Positions 1 through 8,151 of a stretch of 27,510 nucleotides of DNA are shown here, one piece after another. The stretch spans positions 54,674 through 82,183 of the forward strand of contig DKQT01000013.1 of the NCBI GenBank assembly GCA_002471845.1, given 5' to 3'. This stretch comes from Fidelibacterota bacterium UBA7301. Its GTDB lineage: Bacteria; Fidelibacterota; Marinisomatia; Marinisomatales; TCS55. The notes beneath the pieces were generated by a model. It did no database searches. It was not told where the DNA came from and worked only from the letters and a program-made list of their open reading frames with translations. A program made the translations under genes and the position numbers. Position 1 is the first letter of the stretch, and every line of letters starts with the position of its first letter.

Positions 1-773
1 GGCCCGATGGTTCCGGATGGGACCCGATTCCCAATCTGGCTTCATTAGTAAAAAACAGCCTGGAGATCAAAAACCATGAATGTTTTGCCTATGATATTCT
101 CTTTGGGTGTCCCGGCTGGATCCAGGGGATGATTCAAGCCCACCAGGCAATCCAGAATGGTGAAGCCAACTATGTCCTCGTAGTGGGTGTCGAAGTTGTA
201 TCTAGGGTATTAGATCCCCATGATGTGGATTCTATGCTATTGGGGGATGGGTGCGGTGCGGCGATTTTGGCTAAGTCTGAAAGTTATAATACAGTGGGTG
301 TGCTGGGTTATGCCACCTTTTCCCACTGCCAAGAGGATTACCGCAGCATCTACATCGGCAAATCCAATAATCCTGATTTGGGGAATAAACAATTTTTTAA
401 AATGAATGGCCGGGATGTGTATCGCTATGCGACCACATAGGTACCCAAGGTTATTAAAAAAGCACTAGATAAATTGGATGCTTCAGTAAATGACATTGAC
501 CTATTCCTTTTTCACCAGGCCAATGGAAAAATGTTGGATGCAATCGGAAAAAATATCAGTCGATTATTCAACATTAAATTCGAAGCTATACAGGGGAAAA
601 TTCCCATTACGATCGATTTTACCGGGAATACTTCCGTGGCGACGATTCCCACCATGCTGGATATGATCCGGAACAAACAACTGGATGATTTTGAAATTAA
701 AGATAGACAACTGGTGGCCATGGCTTCAGTCGGCGCCGGGATGCACTGCAATGCGATACTTTACCAATTCTAG
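1..773 (+). pseudogene. Beta-ketoacyl-ACP synthase III (FabH-like), 5'-truncated by the window and split by an in-frame TAG
   Basis: KAS III enzymes condense an acyl-CoA with malonyl-ACP to start fatty acid (or a related acyl) synthesis in the cytoplasm. The frame is open from base 3. The catalytic cysteine is in the DILFGCPGW motif (Cys codon 108-110). The frame meets TAG at 438-440, right after GRDVYRYATT, and continues in the same frame with VPKVIKKALDK. It then carries the catalytic His in LFHQANGKM and the catalytic Asn in FTGNTSVAT, ending at TAG 771-773. All three catalytic residues are therefore present, but on opposite sides of the stop. No frameshift is needed. The break could be a real nonsense mutation (for example CAG to TAG), a sequence error or readthrough. 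General TAG recoding is unlikely because this gene, the next gene and the DUF5916 gene all end in TAG. The start lies outside the window. Confidence 0.85.
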
Positions 774-846
774 ACCAATCCAAAACGCTCCAATTCTAAT
801 AACCATTTTAGTATTTATTTTTGGTTCTCCTGCCAATCTGCTTCCG

Positions 847-1812
847 GTGAAGGTTCAGCGCAGGTTCCTGATCGCTTTTTTTATTTGCTGTGCCTTATTA
901 ATAGGACAGGAAGGCGAGCGTGTTGCATTTACTAGCGCCAACCCATTTTCGCTCTACCACATTATTACCGATCTTGATAATCAGGAATTTCAGGAAAGTT
1001 ATGGCATTCTCAGAATACCTGATAATGCAGAGCCAAAGAAACTGCCGCTGGTTGTAGGCGTTGCCGGAAGCAAGAACTGGGCCGATCATCATTTGGAATA
1101 TCTTGCCATGTACCGTGAAATGGGATTTGCTACCTTTGAGTTACAGAGCTTTGATGCCCGCAGCGTTCAATCCACTGTCGGTGAACAGATTTCAGTAACT
1201 ACTGCTATGATGATCCTGGATGCCTATAGGGCACTGGATGTGCTAGTAGAAGACCCCAGAATCAATGCAGAACGCATTGCCATCACCGGATGGAGCCTTG
1301 GAGGGGGCGTTACCCTGTTTTCAGCCTGGACGCCGGTAATAGAAGCAATACAGTCAAAGGGCCGCTTTCGAGCGCATCTTTCCTTTTATCCGCCGTGCAT
1401 TTCTAACCCTGGGCTGATAGATTTTTCTGATTCGCCCATCCATATTTTAGCTGGCGAGCTGGATAACTGGGTGCCGGCAGAACCCTGCGAAGATCTTGCG
1501 CTAGAGATGCAGGCAGCAGGTGTAAACGCCGGCATTACCGTTTATCCGAACGCCCACCACGGGTTTGACCGCAAAGGCGAACTCGAAATTGCCGAGAACG
1601 GCTACACAACAGGAAATTGCAACTTTACCATGCGTAAAGATGGAGCATTGCTGATGAACTTTCTGGACATTCCCATGATAACGCCCTTGCGGCAAAAGAT
1701 AGCTCTGGCATTCTGTGCCGGACGCGGACCAACGTTGGGAGGAAACCCAGAAGCGCGAAAAGCAGCATTCGCGTTTGCCCGCGAGTTTATGCAAAAACAC
1801 CTTGGACAGTAG
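847..1812 (+). CDS. Dienelactone-hydrolase-family alpha/beta hydrolase with N-terminal signal or anchor
   Basis: An alpha/beta-hydrolase, probably exported. The nucleophile elbow is GWSLGGG (Ser). The acid lies in AGELDNWVP (Asp), and the His in NAHHGFD, in the usual Ser-Asp-His order of the DLH family. Its natural ester or lactone substrate cannot be told from sequence. I chose the GTG at 847 because it gives KVQRRFLIAFFICCALLIG, a basic N-terminus followed by a hydrophobic stretch like a signal peptide, and avoids overlap with the fabH end at 773. The frame is open further upstream, with ATGs at 751 and 685, but those lie inside fabH and no start has a good ribosome site. Several lines of the coding sequence count about 55% GC, against about 33% just before it (781-840), so it may have been acquired. 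Family call is firm; start is uncertain. Confidence 0.8.
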   Translation: MKVQRRFLIAFFICCALLIGQEGERVAFTSANPFSLYHIITDLDNQEFQESYGILRIPDNAEPKKLPLVVGVAGSKNWADHHLEYLAMYREMGFATFELQSFDARSVQSTVGEQISVTTAMMILDAYRALDVLVEDPRINAERIAITGWSLGGGVTLFSAWTPVIEAIQSKGRFRAHLSFYPPCISNPGLIDFSDSPIHILAGELDNWVPAEPCEDLALEMQAAGVNAGITVYPNAHHGFDRKGELEIAENGYTTGNCNFTMRKDGALLMNFLDIPMITPLRQKIALAFCAGRGPTLGGNPEARKAAFAFAREFMQKHLGQ

Positions 1813-2153
1813 AAGAAGGTGAAACATTTCCCATAAACAAATATAGGTTTTAGACCTTTTGATATTCTTCCCAAACATAGGGAAGGAGTAAAAAAGAGGG
1901 GTTATAATATATTTCTGATACATTCTTATTTATTTATACTTTAGAAACCACCTGCCAAATCTAGATCGTAAAGATTTGTCTTATAAGGACTGATTGGATC
2001 TCTTTAATTACCCTCTCAAGGCTACTGTAAAAATACCAGGGAGTCGTAAAAGATTACCTGTCCCCATAAAATACGTTAAACGCTTACCTGTTATATGGGC
2101 AGTTTTATTGGTCACTTATTTTGCAAGTTGTTTTATTAAATAATAAAAAGGCC
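1813..2153. other. Gene-free stretch with small hairpins between convergent genes
   Basis: I see no convincing reading frame in this 340-base AT-rich stretch. It separates the + strand hydrolase from the - strand DUF5916 gene. It holds a perfect 6-bp hairpin (CTTCCC at 1867-1872, GGGAAG at 1880-1885) without a T run. It also holds a wider inverted repeat (CCCATA 2063-2068, TATGGG 2094-2099) followed three bases later by TTTTA, which might terminate + strand transcription. The octamer TTACCTGT occurs twice, near 2054 and 2084. None of this proves a function. Confidence 0.4.
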
Positions 2154-2165
2154 CTATTTCAGGGC
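2140..2165 (-). terminator. Intrinsic terminator overlapping the stop of the DUF5916 gene
   Basis: On the - strand, GCCCT (2165-2161), a five-base loop and AGGGC (2155-2151) form a GC-rich stem followed by CTTTTTA. The TAG stop at 2156-2154 lies inside the hairpin. The stem is short but its base composition and T run fit a rho-independent terminator closing the long - strand gene run. Confidence 0.6.
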
Positions 2166-4343
2166 ATCAAATAAATAACTGTACTTCACCACGAAAGATT
2201 TGGTGCTCGACTCGATTGGGATGCCATCATAATCCTGGGTCTGATTATAGACCAGGTATAATCCCGTGGCGGCTGACTGCTGCCAAATAAATCGCCAGTT
2301 CATGGACCATTGATCTGACTGGTTATTATATTGAAGGAGGGATTGAATATACATTTTTGGCGTAAAAGCATAGGTTAGGCGTGCCCGAAGTAAATTGGTG
2401 GTAAAATTGCCGTCAGGCAATTTGACCTTATTAAAATTAGAACTGAACTCTGATGTAATTCGATCCTTGTAGCGAAAACGAATTGTTGGTGTAACATTAA
2501 TTCGATCTCCACCAAAAAACCCTCCAATGCGATTCATTGAGCTGAAACTTATCGGTTTGGCGCTATTAGTCATAATCATAATCTGAATTTCTTGGTCATT
2601 ATAAGTTCCTGCAGGCACAAATACACTATCAGAAATTTCAAATGCCTCCAGCACGCCCTCTTTCACCAAATTGGTCCCAGTATGAATTTCCAACCCGGAT
2701 CGAAATTCCCAGTGGTTATCAATATGCCACCTGCCCGACTCCTGAAAACCATCTAATTTCCAATATCCATCAAAATTTACATGAGGGCGAATCTCCAATA
2801 ATCCAAGTTTATTTTCAGGCCGAAAACGAGTAAAAATACGCCCGGACCATTTTCGGTAATTTCCCCTTTTCAAATACCCCATTTCAGGATTGAAATTCTT
2901 GCCTACCTCAGTATATGATGCTGTTGTAGTTATTTGTTTTGAATCCCGAGAAACTTCCAACCGGTATGCATAAGCATTATCTTTCTTTAATTCTGGTGTA
3001 TCAGTAAAACCGACAAAGGCCACAATTTTACTTAATTCACCAATACCCAGTTGGGCATCCACAGCATAGGATTGATTTAAATAGCCTTCTGTGCCACCGT
3101 GTTCCAGAGCCGTATACATTCCACCAAAATGAGTTCGATTCGGCAGCTCTTTCTTTAACCGGAGAACCGAATACTGATTCGCTTCTGTAATGTCTTTCAC
3201 AGCATCTGTTCTCATTGATAATACCCCAACCTTCATGCCGGAAAAGGTTCCTGTCAGTCGACCTCCTCCAATAATCGGTACTGGTACCCCTTCAGGGCCA
3301 ACTCCGATCCGACGGCTGAAAAACATTTCAATATCAGGTCCGAAGAATCCACCCCCTGATCCTACTGAAAAAAGACCTGCATTTTCTAGGAAGAACGCCC
3401 GTTTTTCAGGAAAGAATAAACTAAACCTATCCAAGTTAATTTGCTGTTCATCTGCTTCTACTTGAGCAAAATCCGTATTATATGTTAGATCCATTGACAT
3501 TGATGAGCCCACACTCAATTTTGCATCTAATCCAAAATTGCCATCACTTGATTTCGATGTGACTTCTTCCTTGTTTTCATTGTTTTGACCTAGGACATAT
3601 GGCATGATTTTAATATTACGGGATGAAGGAACATTCATGTTGGTCAATATTCCAGCTGAAACCAAACGGTTCATTGTATGCTGTCTTGAAATAGGGGACC
3701 AATGTGCTTCTTCTTTTTTACGTGCAATCACCCGTTCAAAATTAATACCCCAAGACTGATCCTTATCTTTTTCATAGCGAAGTGTTTTAAATGGGATGGC
3801 AAATTCTGCACTCCAACCGAAATCACCCCTTTGAGATTTCACTTCCCAAACTGCATCCCAATTCACGTTGAAGCCTCCACCGGTGCCCATATTGAATCGC
3901 CGCATCATACTGCCGCCTTCACCACCTCCGGTTATTTGGGCATCATATTCTATGCCGGCTGGGTTTGTCCCAAATAGGTACCCTGTCTGATAATCTTGAA
4001 AGGTGTCTATAATGAAGGAAAAACTATCGGAATTATTTAAAGGAGAATCCCGACGTGTATCGGATATGACAATCTCATTTGGATCTCGATCATAGGCAAT
4101 AACGGCCACGTAAAAATACTTGTCTGAGTACATGACCTTTACCACTGTTTCTTCTGAAACGGCTTTACCCTCATCTGGTGTTTTTTGCGTGAAGGGGGTC
4201 ACAGCTGTAACCTCGGCCCAAGCCGGATCATTCAGTACATCTCCATCCATTATAGGATCGGCAGGCGCTTTAACGGCTGATGTAACTTGCTGCCCGGGTA
4301 GAAGAGAGAAAAGGCAGAGACAGGTAAATAGAATTTTTTTCAT
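2154..4343 (-). CDS. DUF5916 protein with N-terminal CBM9-like domain, exported
   Basis: A 729-residue exported protein. Residues 1 to about 22 (MKKILFTCLCLFSLLPG...) form a signal peptide. Residues about 25-190 look like the family-9 carbohydrate-binding-like fold common at the start of DUF5916 proteins, beginning MDGDVLNDPAWAEV and holding YFYVAVIAYD. The rest is rich in alternating aromatic strands (for example FFPEKRAFFLENAGLFSVG and the C-terminal YLVYNQTQDYDG) and ends in a hydrophobic-alternating strand, which suggests an outer-membrane beta-barrel. The family's function is not known; it is sometimes annotated as a hydrolase without catalytic evidence. It is last in the - strand run, 19 bases after the dehydratase gene, and ends at a terminator. 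The start ATG follows the predicted signal peptide logic but has no clear ribosome site. Confidence 0.8.
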   Translation of the reverse strand: MKKILFTCLCLFSLLPGQQVTSAVKAPADPIMDGDVLNDPAWAEVTAVTPFTQKTPDEGKAVSEETVVKVMYSDKYFYVAVIAYDRDPNEIVISDTRRDSPLNNSDSFSFIIDTFQDYQTGYLFGTNPAGIEYDAQITGGGEGGSMMRRFNMGTGGGFNVNWDAVWEVKSQRGDFGWSAEFAIPFKTLRYEKDKDQSWGINFERVIARKKEEAHWSPISRQHTMNRLVSAGILTNMNVPSSRNIKIMPYVLGQNNENKEEVTSKSSDGNFGLDAKLSVGSSMSMDLTYNTDFAQVEADEQQINLDRFSLFFPEKRAFFLENAGLFSVGSGGGFFGPDIEMFFSRRIGVGPEGVPVPIIGGGRLTGTFSGMKVGVLSMRTDAVKDITEANQYSVLRLKKELPNRTHFGGMYTALEHGGTEGYLNQSYAVDAQLGIGELSKIVAFVGFTDTPELKKDNAYAYRLEVSRDSKQITTTASYTEVGKNFNPEMGYLKRGNYRKWSGRIFTRFRPENKLGLLEIRPHVNFDGYWKLDGFQESGRWHIDNHWEFRSGLEIHTGTNLVKEGVLEAFEISDSVFVPAGTYNDQEIQIMIMTNSAKPISFSSMNRIGGFFGGDRINVTPTIRFRYKDRITSEFSSNFNKVKLPDGNFTTNLLRARLTYAFTPKMYIQSLLQYNNQSDQWSMNWRFIWQQSAATGLYLVYNQTQDYDGIPIESSTKSFVVKYSYLFDALK

Positions 4344-4362
4344 GAGTTCATTTCGAATTTAA

Positions 4363-4641
4363 TTATAGAATTACATTCACGGTTTTGGCCATGGCGATAC
4401 ATTCACTCGTCATGCCACCTTGATCATGAGAAGTGAATGTGACCCCCACATTACACCACCCAACGGTTAAACCAGGGTGATGGTTTTTCGCTTCAGCTAT
4501 TTCAGCCAATTGATTGACAAAGCCAATTCCTGCCATATAGGATTGAAATGATATATCTTTATAGATTTCGTTATTGGAATAGGTCCATCTATCCATCGAT
4601 GCCAATTCTACTTGAATCACATCTTCAGAAAGCAACGCCAT
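4363..4641 (-). CDS. Pterin-4a-carbinolamine dehydratase (4a-hydroxytetrahydrobiopterin dehydratase)
   Basis: A 92-residue cytoplasmic enzyme that dehydrates 4a-hydroxytetrahydropterin during pterin cofactor recycling. It carries the family signature: AKNHHPGLTVGW (His54, His55, Pro56, Trp62) and FTSHDQGG (His72, Asp73), and has the usual family length. A strong ribosome site (AGAAGGAG) precedes the ATG. It lies 26 bases after the MATE gene and 19 before the DUF5916 gene. No aromatic amino acid hydroxylase is visible in the window, so its usual partner is either elsewhere or absent, and a broader pterin-related role is possible. Confidence 0.92.
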   Translation of the reverse strand: MALLSEDVIQVELASMDRWTYSNNEIYKDISFQSYMAGIGFVNQLAEIAEAKNHHPGLTVGWCNVGVTFTSHDQGGMTSECIAMAKTVNVIL

Positions 4642-4667
4642 AAATTCTCCTTCTAAGTTGGATTTGC

Positions 4668-6020
4668 CTACAAGAATTTACGAAATCCCGCCCGCAGCCA
4701 TACAACTGAAATGGCGGTCGCCACAATCCCTGACACCACCATGGCATACCACATCCATTCCACTGGTTTTCCTAAAACATGGGTAAAATAATAAGCCAAT
4801 GGGCCTGCCACACCTATAACGCGGATTACAGTGATGGTGAATGATGGCATTCCCAATCCAATCCCCTGCAAAATACGTCCAATGGATAGGCCAACGGATA
4901 TGAGGGGGAAAATAATACAAATCATCCTGAGATATCCGATGGCAATTTTTTGGATATTCGCCTCCCCTGTAAACCAGGTTACAATTAACGGTGCAAAAAT
5001 ATATAACATAACAGCCCCAATGATGGTAATGGATACAGACCTTGAAATTCCATATTTGGTTATAAATCTGATCTTTTCACTTTCCCTGGCGCCAAAGAAC
5101 ATGCCTACCATGGTTGTTAATGCCGATGCAATTCCCATAATGGGCAGGAAAATGACCATTTCAACTCTTCCGCCCACCTGGTATGCCGCCACTGCATCCG
5201 TAGAAAAATTCACCAACAGCCGGTTAAATACCAACTGTCCTATAGACATTACAATCATGGACATGGAAGCTGGAAGTCCCACTTTAATAATATCAATAAG
5301 GATAAATTTTGACAGTAAAAAATCCCCCATCCGAAACCGCACATAGGCATGTTCCTTGATAAATAACATAAAAACGAAAATAAGAAAAACAATAATCTGA
5401 CTGATAATGGTAGCCCAGGCCGCTCCTGCCACACCGAAGCCCAAGGTGAATATAAAAATCGGATCCAAAATAATATTGAGTATAGTTCCTAAACCGGCCA
5501 CCAGCATTGGCAGTTTCATATCCCCTTCTCCAGCGAGGATTGAGCGGAAAAACATGGAAAACACACTGAAGGAAATACCATAGCAACTCACTTTCAAATA
5601 TTCCCAGGCCAAGGGTAATATTTCAGGCGTACATCCCATTTTCAATAAAATAGTTTGGCCAAACACCAATCCAAGTGAGGTCAGAATTACGCTGATCCCC
5701 AGAGCCATAGCAACGGCATGTTCAGCCGAATTATCTGCATTCACTTTATCATCAGCGCCAATGAACCGGGCAATGGATGCTGTTACACCACTCCCTAACC
5801 CAAAAGATAGCCCAAGCACCATAAAAAAAACAGGCATATTGAAAGCCACAGCTGCAATAGCGTCACCACCGAGCCTGCCGATAAAGATCATATCAACGAT
5901 GGTGTATAAAGTTTGAATTCCCATACCGGCAATAATGGGAATAGCCAAGGTCCACATGGACCTGGCGGGGTCATCTAAAAAAGATTGTAAACGGGAATGG
6001 CGATTATTAGCAGTATCCAT
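4668..6020 (-). CDS. MATE-family multidrug/cation-coupled efflux transporter
   Basis: A 450-residue inner-membrane exporter of the MATE family, which uses Na+ or H+ gradients to expel organic cations and other compounds. The N-terminal half begins LAIPIIAGMGIQTLYTIVD and continues with the family-typical GLGSGVTASIARFIG. About twelve hydrophobic segments fill the chain and the length is normal for the family. The predicted ATG has no clear ribosome site and is preceded by the GC palindrome CGGCGCCG. A later in-frame start is possible but would cut into the first cytoplasmic segment. The substrate cannot be inferred. It sits in the - strand run, 69 bases after fmdB. Confidence 0.92.
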   Translation of the reverse strand: MDTANNRHSRLQSFLDDPARSMWTLAIPIIAGMGIQTLYTIVDMIFIGRLGGDAIAAVAFNMPVFFMVLGLSFGLGSGVTASIARFIGADDKVNADNSAEHAVAMALGISVILTSLGLVFGQTILLKMGCTPEILPLAWEYLKVSCYGISFSVFSMFFRSILAGEGDMKLPMLVAGLGTILNIILDPIFIFTLGFGVAGAAWATIISQIIVFLIFVFMLFIKEHAYVRFRMGDFLLSKFILIDIIKVGLPASMSMIVMSIGQLVFNRLLVNFSTDAVAAYQVGGRVEMVIFLPIMGIASALTTMVGMFFGARESEKIRFITKYGISRSVSITIIGAVMLYIFAPLIVTWFTGEANIQKIAIGYLRMICIIFPLISVGLSIGRILQGIGLGMPSFTITVIRVIGVAGPLAYYFTHVLGKPVEWMWYAMVVSGIVATAISVVWLRAGFRKFL

Positions 6021-6065
6021 CGGCGCCGAATTTAGTTGGGATTATTGGGGAGGATTAGAGAATTA

Positions 6066-6079
6066 TCTGCGACCGCAGA
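6066..6079 (-). other. Small GC hairpin between fmdB-like gene and MATE gene
   Basis: TCTGCG and CGCAGA form a perfect inverted repeat separated by two bases, just after the FmdB-like stop. No real T run follows on the - strand (TAATTCTC), so it is at best a weak terminator or attenuator that could reduce MATE expression relative to upstream genes. Confidence 0.35.
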
Positions 6080-6089
6080 CTTAATTAGC

Positions 6090-6308
6090 TCAACCAAACC
6101 CGGAACTGGCAGGGGTTGAGCAACCCCGTTTCTCACAGGCCGGCTCAAAAGAAGCTTTAACCGATACAGTCGGGGCCGACAGTTGCCTTTTGGCTCTCCG
6201 GGCTCTACAATGGGGACAGGTTATTTCCGAATCAGAGACGGTACTGGAAGAGACCAATTCCTCAAACAATTGGTCACAATTTTTACATTTATAGTCAAAC
6301 ATGGGCAT
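6090..6308 (-). CDS. FmdB-family zinc ribbon protein
   Basis: A 72-residue protein with the FmdB/CxxC zinc-ribbon pattern: Cys8 and Cys11 in YKCKNCDQLFEE, then Cys31 and Cys34 in CPHC. A short Ser/Ala-rich tail follows with two more cysteines (58 and 63). The family was named in formamidase clusters and is sometimes called a putative regulator, but its function is not established. A ribosome site (AGGAA) sits 7 bases before the ATG at 6308. A second ATG at 6302 is also possible. It starts 10 bases after the SLC13 gene, so the two are probably co-transcribed. Confidence 0.88.
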   Translation of the reverse strand: MPMFDYKCKNCDQLFEELVSSSTVSDSEITCPHCRARRAKRQLSAPTVSVKASFEPACEKRGCSTPASSGFG

Positions 6309-6318
6309 GAAATAATTC

Positions 6319-8115
6319 CTAACTAAAGGGCCAGATTATGGGTATAAAAAGGACAGCAACAATTAAAAGTGTCAGTGATAAAGGCAGTCCAACTTTAATA
6401 TAATCGGAAAATTTATATCCTCCTGGACCATAGACCATCAGGTTGGTTTGGTAACCCACCGGTGTAATAAATGAAGCTGAAGCAGCAAAACACACTGCAA
6501 ATATGAAGGGACGTGCATCCACACCCAGCTGTGCAGTTACGGCCAATACAATCGGTGTCATGATAATTGCCGTGGCGGCATTGGAAGATAATTCTGTCAA
6601 TATCATAGTAATGGAATAGACCACCGCCAATAAAACATAGGGCTGCCACTCAATCGAACTGGATAATACAGTTTTTGAAATGGATGATCCGATCCATGCG
6701 GCTGTTCCCGTGGATTCAATCACCAAACCCAAGGGTATTAACGCCGCAATCAAAACGATAACCTGCCAATTGATGGATTGATACACCTCATTCGGTTTTA
6801 AAACCCGCAGTACCAATAATAGCACCGTACCGATCAAAGCACCTTTCAAAATAGGGAAAATTCCAAAAGCGGCTAATAGTACAGCCATTCCCAGGGTGAG
6901 GATGCTCATCCACCAGAAGCGGACTTTCTTAAGGTTTTCATGGACTTCCCCAAGTAAAATGAATTCACCCCGTTCTGCCAGCTTATCCAGGTTTTTCCGC
7001 GTGCCATAAACTAACAGTGTATCATAGGTATTCAGGATCACATGGGCAATTTTCTTGCGCAGGATTGATCCTTCCCTACGGATGGCCAGGATAAAGGCGC
7101 CAAAGCGCTGGCGAAAGTTGGAGGTATATAAGGACTGTCCCACTAAATCTGATTTATCCGTAATCATGCATTCCATTAAAATATTATCCTTCTGTTCCAA
7201 CTCTTTCTGGGTCAATTTTTCGTCCGTGAGGAGGGTGACTTTTTCCACTTCTTTCATCCGTAAAAAATTTTCCACTGTTCCTTTAACGAACAGGATGTCT
7301 CCCTCTTTTAAAATGCGGTCCCCCACATTATGAGAAATCAACCGGCCCTCCCTCTGGATATCCAATACCATCACATCATAATTCTGGTTGACCTGCCTTT
7401 CCTTACAAGATGACCCTGTCAATGGGGATTCATTCGTTATTTTCATTTCCGTTAAATATCCCGCTAGGTGATAACTTCGGGTCAAACTAGAAGTCACGGT
7501 CCGCGAAGGCAATAACCGGGGTGCAATCAGTAAAATATAAATTAATCCAATGGCCATAATGATTGAACCGTACCTGGCAAATTCGAACATGCCCAGGGAT
7601 TCAATGCCGCCGTTAGCCATATAGATCGAATTCACCAGTAAATTGGTGGAGGTGCCAACCAAGGTGAGGGTACCCCCCAGGATGGCGGCATAACTTAAGG
7701 GAATCAATAATTTGGACGGGCTCATGTGGTATTGATGGGCCAGGCGTATGGTGACCGGCATAAAAATAGCCACAATGGCCGTATTATTTACCAGGGCGCT
7801 GGCGATTCCAATGGTTAGCAAATACACGCCCAAACCCAAAGTTCGTGATTTGGACACGAGTTGGTTAATGCGCACAATCAAATATTCAAGGACACGTGTT
7901 TTCTGAAGTGCGTGGCTCAAGGTAAATAAAAGGGCAATGGTGATCACCGCCGGGTTGGATAATCCTGAAATGGCTTCTTCCGGTGTTAAAAATCCAGCCA
8001 GGAAAAGAATACTCAAGATCACCAGGGCAGTCACATCCAGGGTGAATGTTTCGGTCACAAACAGGATGAATGCGAGAACAATTATGAAAAGAACGAAGGC
8101 GATTTCGAAAGTCAT
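6319..8115 (-). CDS. SLC13/DASS-type permease with two RCK_C (TrkA-C) domains
   Basis: A 598-residue inner-membrane transporter of the divalent anion:Na+ symporter superfamily. Each membrane half has its paired signature: LVNNTAIVAIF and GTSTNLLVNS in the first, ELSSNAATAIIMTP and PVGYQTNLMVYGPGG in the second. Between the halves, about residues 215-375 form two soluble RCK_C-like domains (LKEGDILFVKG and YDTLLVYGTRK are their typical C-terminal strands). Transporters of this layout carry sulfate, other oxyanions or dicarboxylates; the substrate cannot be decided here. It lies 36 bases after the HD-GYP gene and 10 before the FmdB-like gene. Confidence 0.92.
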   Translation of the reverse strand: MTFEIAFVLFIIVLAFILFVTETFTLDVTALVILSILFLAGFLTPEEAISGLSNPAVITIALLFTLSHALQKTRVLEYLIVRINQLVSKSRTLGLGVYLLTIGIASALVNNTAIVAIFMPVTIRLAHQYHMSPSKLLIPLSYAAILGGTLTLVGTSTNLLVNSIYMANGGIESLGMFEFARYGSIIMAIGLIYILLIAPRLLPSRTVTSSLTRSYHLAGYLTEMKITNESPLTGSSCKERQVNQNYDVMVLDIQREGRLISHNVGDRILKEGDILFVKGTVENFLRMKEVEKVTLLTDEKLTQKELEQKDNILMECMITDKSDLVGQSLYTSNFRQRFGAFILAIRREGSILRKKIAHVILNTYDTLLVYGTRKNLDKLAERGEFILLGEVHENLKKVRFWWMSILTLGMAVLLAAFGIFPILKGALIGTVLLLVLRVLKPNEVYQSINWQVIVLIAALIPLGLVIESTGTAAWIGSSISKTVLSSSIEWQPYVLLAVVYSITMILTELSSNAATAIIMTPIVLAVTAQLGVDARPFIFAVCFAASASFITPVGYQTNLMVYGPGGYKFSDYIKVGLPLSLTLLIVAVLFIPIIWPFS

Positions 8116-8151
8116 GATGATGTATTTACAGGGTTGAGATCAAGGCCAAAA

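Noticed and set aside
438..440. Genome-wide TAG recoding to explain the fabH amber
   Set aside because: The same fabH frame, the hydrolase gene, the DUF5916 gene and a subunit III-like gene all terminate at TAG in sensible places.
685..846. Upstream ATGs (685, 751) as hydrolase start
   Set aside because: They lie inside the fabH coding frame, lack ribosome sites and add text that does not look like a signal peptide or conserved domain; the GTG at 847 gives a cleaner N-terminus.
1501..1923. 140-codon open frame on the - strand opposite the hydrolase
   Set aside because: It covers conserved hydrolase codons (including the catalytic His region) in antisense and has no family features.
4831..5346. 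171-codon open frame on the + strand opposite the MATE gene
   Set aside because: It is antisense to strongly supported transporter sequence and has no recognisable family, so it is a shadow of the real gene.
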